From: Kitasatospora phosalacinea
GTDB lineage: Bacteria; Actinomycetota; Actinomycetes; Streptomycetales; Streptomycetaceae
Length of the DNA stretch: 64,000 nucleotides
Assembly: GCF_030268885.1 (NCBI RefSeq)
Contig: NZ_BSSA01000015.1
Span: 124,001-188,000 of the forward strand
Direction: 5' to 3'
Part shown: positions 60,721 to 64,000 of the stretch, one piece after another
How the letters are laid out: the number at the start of each line of letters is the position of its first letter
How positions within the stretch are numbered: position 1 is the first letter of the stretch
Translations under genes and position numbers: made by a program
The notes under the pieces: model-generated
Told to the model about the DNA's origin: nothing
The model's input: only the letters and a program-made list of their open reading frames with translations
Database searches by the model: none

Positions 60721-61928
60721 GGGCTCTCCAGACTGTTCAGGGGGATCGTTGCCTTGACGCGGTAGCCGCCGGTGGGCCTGGGCCCGGCGCGGAAGGTGCC
60801 GCCGTGGACCGCGACCCGCTCGCGCAGGCCGACCAGGCCCCGGCCGCTGCCGGTGGACGCGGCCCGGCCGGGGCGGCCCTCGGTGTGGGCGACGTCGACC
60901 AGCAGCTCCTGCGGGCCGTAGTCGACGCGGATCTCGGCGCGGGCGCCGACGGCGTGCTTGAGCATGTTGGTCAGTGCCTCCTGGACCAGCCGGTACGCCG
61001 TCAACTCGACTCCGGGGGGCAGGGGTTGGCGTTCGCCGGTGACGTGCAGGTCGACCTCGACGCCGCCCAGCCGCATCCGGTCGACCAGGGCGGCCAGCCC
61101 GTCCAGGCCGGGCTGCGGGGCGAGCCCGGCCCGGCCGGCCGGGTCCTCGTCGGGGCTGTCCATGGTCAGCAGGCCCATCACGTTGCGCAGGTCGGTCATC
61201 GCGGCCCGGCCGCCCGCCTCGATGGCGACCAGCGCCTCCTTCGCGGCGGCCCGGTCCCGGTCCAGGACGACCCGGGCGGCACCGGCCTGGATCACCATCA
61301 CGCTGACATTGTGCGTCACCACGTCGTGCAACTCGCGCGCGATCCGGGCGCGTTCGTGCTCCACGGCCTGCCGCAGCGCCTCGATCCGGTCGAGTTCCAG
61401 GGCCCGCAGCCGGGCCTCGCCCTGCTCGGTGCGGGCCGCCCACAGGCGGTGGCCCCAGGCCGCGGCCGCGACCGGGAAGAGCAGCAGGACGCCCATCAGC
61501 CAGTTCGGGAAGTGCGGCAGCTTCGCCCGGTCGAACAGGGCGACGAGGACCGCGCAGGCGACCGGCACGGCGGCCAGCACGCCCCGCGGGTACGGGCTGT
61601 ACGCCAGGGCGCTGTACAGCGTGACCACGGTGACCAGGGAGGTCACGAACAGCACGTCCGGGAACGCCCCCAGTGCCAACAGGGCGACGCAGCACGCCAG
61701 GTGGGCGGCCAGCGCGCCCAGCGGGGCCCGCCGCCGCCAGATCAGCGGCAGGGCCGCGCAGACCGCCGCCACCGCCGTGGCGACCGGGGCGGACGGGGCG
61801 TTGGGCGGGTCGAGCGCGTAGCGGAGCTCGGCCAGGACGAACGCGGCCGCGAGCACGGCGTCCAGCAGCTGTCTGCGCCGGGGGAGCGGGCCGGGCCGGG
61901 GGCCGTCCGTGCTGCTCAACCTGTACAT
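60717..61928 (-). CDS. DesK-type sensor histidine kinase
   Basis: The product has 403 residues. About five hydrophobic segments fill the first ~165 residues (LDAVLAAAFVLAELRYAL, VATAVAAVCAALPLIW, LGALAAHLACCVALLALGAF, TSLVTVVTLYSALAY, LLLFPVAAAAWGHRLW). The HisKA-3 dimerisation domain follows with His201 in RIARELHDVVTHNVSVMVIQ. The compact ATPase domain has AYRLVQEALTNMLKHA and GSGRGLVGLRERVAVHGG. ATG 61928 directly abuts GGGAG, too close for an ideal ribosome site; TTG 61919 would be better spaced. It is co-translated with the NarL-type regulator and divergent from the ABC transporter across 138 bases. Confidence 0.93.
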   Translation of the reverse strand: MYRLSSTDGPRPGPLPRRRQLLDAVLAAAFVLAELRYALDPPNAPSAPVATAVAAVCAALPLIWRRRAPLGALAAHLACCVALLALGAFPDVLFVTSLVTVVTLYSALAYSPYPRGVLAAVPVACAVLVALFDRAKLPHFPNWLMGVLLLFPVAAAAWGHRLWAARTEQGEARLRALELDRIEALRQAVEHERARIARELHDVVTHNVSVMVIQAGAARVVLDRDRAAAKEALVAIEAGGRAAMTDLRNVMGLLTMDSPDEDPAGRAGLAPQPGLDGLAALVDRMRLGGVEVDLHVTGERQPLPPGVELTAYRLVQEALTNMLKHAVGARAEIRVDYGPQELLVDVAHTEGRPGRAASTGSGRGLVGLRERVAVHGGTFRAGPRPTGGYRVKATIPLNSLESP

Positions 61929-62066
61929 CTCCCGACTACGTCTTGAGGATGACGGCGGCGGCCGTCGTCCGTACGCCGTACCGCACCTGCCTCCCGCGGC
62001 CGACGTGGCCGACCGCCACCCGACCCTAGCGTGGTGGACGTCGGAAAGGACTGCGAGGAGAGACAG

Positions 62067-62807
62067 ATGACGACCGAACCCGTGATCGAGATCAGCGGTG
62101 TGACGCGGAAATTCGTGGACGGTCCGGCCGCACTGCGCGACGTCTCCCTGAGCGTGGACAAGGGGGAGGCACTGGCGATCCTCGGGCCCTCGGGCAGTGG
62201 GAAGTCGACCATGCTGAACATGATCGCCGGGCTGGACCGGCCCGACTCGGGCACCGTCACGGTCGCCGGGGTCCGGGTGGACACCCTGAACGAGGCCGGG
62301 GCGGCGCGCTACCGGCGCACCAACATCGGCATGATCTTCCAGTTCTTCCACCTCCTGGACGACCTGACGGTGCTCGACAACGTCGTGCTGCCCGCCGAGA
62401 TGACGGGCACCCGGCGCGGCGAGGCCCGGCGGCGGGCGCTCGAGCTGCTGGACACGCTGGGCATCGCCAAGCACGAGAAGGCCTACCCGGGCCGGCTGTC
62501 CGGCGGCGAGCGCCAGCGCGTCGCGGTGGCCCGGGCGCTGATGAACCGCCCCGCGCTGCTGCTGGCCGACGAGCCGACCGGCGCGCTGGACTCCGCCTCC
62601 GGCGAGGAGGTCAAGGCGCTGCTGCGGGAACTGCACGCGGACGGGCAGACCCTGGTCATCGTCACCCACGACCTGACGCTGGCCGAGACCTGCGCGACCC
62701 GGACGGTGCGGATCGTGGACGGCCGGATCGCCTCCGACACCCGCCGCGGCGACGCCCTCCCGACCACCTCCTCCCCGGCCGCCCCCACGACGGCGGTGAC
62801 CCGGTGA
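62067..62807 (+). CDS. ABC transporter ATP-binding protein, MacB/LolD-like
   Basis: The product has 246 residues. Walker A GPSGSGKST spans 40-48, the Q-loop is at IFQFFHLLDDLT, the signature is LSGGERQRVAVARAL, Walker B is LLLADEPTGALD and the H-loop is VIVTHDLTLAE. The LolD/MacB subfamily powers mechanotransmission exporters for antimicrobial peptides, lipids or cell-wall signals. ATG 62067 follows GAGGAG. A TAGCGT -10 candidate lies at 62027. The stop overlaps the permease start (GTGA). It is divergent from the two-component genes, which are the likely regulators. Confidence 0.95.
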   Translation: MTTEPVIEISGVTRKFVDGPAALRDVSLSVDKGEALAILGPSGSGKSTMLNMIAGLDRPDSGTVTVAGVRVDTLNEAGAARYRRTNIGMIFQFFHLLDDLTVLDNVVLPAEMTGTRRGEARRRALELLDTLGIAKHEKAYPGRLSGGERQRVAVARALMNRPALLLADEPTGALDSASGEEVKALLRELHADGQTLVIVTHDLTLAETCATRTVRIVDGRIASDTRRGDALPTTSSPAAPTTAVTR

Positions 62808-64000
62808 GCGCTCTCGGCACCGTGATGCGCGCGGGGGTGCGCCGCCGCCGCGTGCAGACCGTCGTCACCGGCCTGGCCGCGATGATGGCGGTGACCGCCT
62901 CGGTGCTCGGCGGCTCGCTGCTGGTGGCCTCCGACGCGCCGTTCGACCACGCCTTCGCCCGGCAGCACGGCCCGCACCTGACCGCGCAGTTCGACGCCGC
63001 GAAGGCCGACGCCGCGCAGGTCGGGGCGACCGCCCACGCCGCGGGCGTGACCGCCGCGGCCGGGCCGTTCCGGACGGTCTCCACCAACCCGAGCGGCATC
63101 CCCGGGCTCGACCTGCCGGCCGGCATGTCGCTGCCGCCGATGGCGCTGGTCGGCCGGGACGCCCAGGGCGGCCAGGTCGACCAGGTCAGCCTGACCCAGG
63201 GCCACTGGGTCTCCGGCCCCGGCCAGATCGTCGTCTCGGCGGACTACTCGGGCCCGCAGCTGTCGGTCGGCGGGAAGATCGACTTCCCGTCGGCGACCGG
63301 CGGCAGCACCGAGCTGGAGATCGTCGGCATCGCCCGCTCGGTCAGCCGCACCGCGGACGGCTGGATCGCTCCCGGCCAGGTCGACGGCCTGGACGCGAAG
63401 GGCACCAGCGCGGGCTTCCAGATGCTCTACCGCTTCTCCGCGGCGGCCACCGACGCGCAGCTCGCCGCCGACCGCGCCGCCGTCGCCGGACAGGTGCCGG
63501 ACGGGGCGCTGACCGGCGCCACCAGCTGGCTGAACGTCAAGAACGGCAACAGCAAGAGCACCGGCATCTTCATCCCCTTCCTGACCGCCTTCGGTCTGCT
63601 CGGCATCGCCATGTCGGTGCTGATCGTGGGCAACGTGGTGGCGGGCGCGGTCGGCTCCGGCACCCGCCGGATCGGCATCCTGAAGGCCGTCGGCTTCACC
63701 CCCGGCCAGGTGGTGCGCACCTACATGGGCCAGGCGCTGATCCCCGCCGCGGTCGGCACCGTGGTCGGCGCGGTGGCCGGGAACCTGGCGGCCGGGGCGG
63801 TGCTCTCCGCCACCGAGCAGGTCTACAGCACCGACTCGCTGACGGTGGCGCCCTGGGTCGACGTGGCGGTGATCCTCGGCACCCTCGCGCTGGTCGCGCT
63901 GACCGCCCTGGTCTCCGCGCTGCGCGCCGGCCGCCTGCGGACCGTCGACGCGCTCGCCGTCGGCCACACCCCGCGCTTCGGTCGCGGCCAGCGGGCCGCC
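62804..64000 (+). CDS. ABC transporter permease, FtsX/MacB-like, partial at the 3' end
   Basis: The frame is open from GTG 62804 to the window edge (399 codons). The N-terminus has a transmembrane helix (TVVTGLAAMMAVTASVLGGS). A periplasmic MacB-like domain of ~200 residues follows (HWVSGPGQIVVSADYSG, GGKIDFPSA, LEIVGIARSV). Then come FtsX-type membrane segments (FIPFLTAFGLLGIAMSVLIV, GNVVAGAVGSGTRRIGILKA, VGFTPGQVVRTYMGQALIPA, VDVAVILGTLALVALTALVS). Streptomyces relatives of ~750-850 residues usually carry a second FtsX unit, which would lie beyond the window. It is translationally coupled to the ATPase gene. The exported substrate is unknown. Confidence 0.93.
   Translation, partial: MSALGTVMRAGVRRRRVQTVVTGLAAMMAVTASVLGGSLLVASDAPFDHAFARQHGPHLTAQFDAAKADAAQVGATAHAAGVTAAAGPFRTVSTNPSGIPGLDLPAGMSLPPMALVGRDAQGGQVDQVSLTQGHWVSGPGQIVVSADYSGPQLSVGGKIDFPSATGGSTELEIVGIARSVSRTADGWIAPGQVDGLDAKGTSAGFQMLYRFSAAATDAQLAADRAAVAGQVPDGALTGATSWLNVKNGNSKSTGIFIPFLTAFGLLGIAMSVLIVGNVVAGAVGSGTRRIGILKAVGFTPGQVVRTYMGQALIPAAVGTVVGAVAGNLAAGAVLSATEQVYSTDSLTVAPWVDVAVILGTLALVALTALVSALRAGRLRTVDALAVGHTPRFGRGQRAA

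Noticed and set aside
1..64000. CRISPR arrays and insertion sequences
   Set aside because: No regularly spaced repeats of 24-37 bp and no intact transposase or IS-type terminal repeats were seen.

Overview
The window is very GC-rich (low 70s percent for most of its length) and carries modular type I polyketide synthases, an AICE-type integrative element, two-component systems and molybdoenzymes. This points to a Streptomycetaceae chromosome (Streptomyces or Kitasatospora). No rRNA, tRNA or CRISPR array was seen.

Layout. (1) 1-16365: the 3' part of a modular type I PKS locus. It holds the end of one subunit (KR-ACP), a one-module subunit whose AT domain is degenerate (KS-AT0-KR-ACP), and a two-module subunit (KS-AT-DH-KR-ACP twice, both ATs of malonyl type). 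It ends in a docking tail, not a thioesterase, so at least one later subunit lies elsewhere. (2) 16592-21757: a frameshifted membrane protein, an aldo/keto reductase divergent from a MerR regulator, a small secreted protein and an AraC-type regulator. (3) 22079-33736: a secreted LamG-domain protein and a 2346-residue secreted Rhs/YD-repeat protein with a Hint domain and a C-terminal toxin tip, followed by a 68-codon zinc-ribbon gene in the immunity position. (4) 33793-42240: an AICE-like element with integrase, excisionase, Rep, FtsK-like Tra, an SCO3933-like gene, GntR and XRE regulators and a recombinase-fold protein. Integrase and Rep each carry one in-frame TGA. (5) 42292-43917: a displaced second Rhs tip (ADP-ribosyltransferase-like), its probable immunity gene, a terminator, the same integrase-proximal repeats, and a decayed second integrase. 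(6) 44231-48372: a nucleobase permease, a frameshifted ThuA-like gene, a glycerate kinase and a small membrane protein. (7) 48374-58228: a cluster with two sulfite-oxidase-fold molybdoenzyme systems, a GT-C glycosyltransferase, a GT2-DUF2064 fusion, a methyltransferase, a sugar-nucleotide epimerase and an OmpR-type two-component system. (8) 58347-64000: an isochorismatase-like hydrolase with a MarR regulator, an ABM monooxygenase, and a NarL-type two-component system divergent from a MacB-like ABC exporter that runs off the window.

How the parts work together. The most unusual region is 33100-43917. The current Rhs gene and the orphan tip share a perfect 20-bp block at the codons for the end of the Hint domain, and similarity falls off sharply on both sides. 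Behind each tip the order is the same: tip, immunity, strong terminator, TTGACGGCAACG repeats, integrase. The model that best fits is an integrative element whose attachment core lies inside the Rhs Hint coding sequence and which carries a toxin tip plus immunity gene at its end. Integration would then swap the Rhs warhead and push the old one behind the element. An alternative (tip exchange by homologous recombination, with the element inserted separately) is not excluded.

A second system-level observation is an 11-bp-phased ACGG direct repeat, usually within CTTACGGAAnnCGnACGG. It occurs at least seven times, only upstream of the molybdoenzyme, glycosyltransferase and OmpR-type two-component genes. 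It is a candidate binding site for that response regulator and suggests one regulon across 48-56.9 kb.
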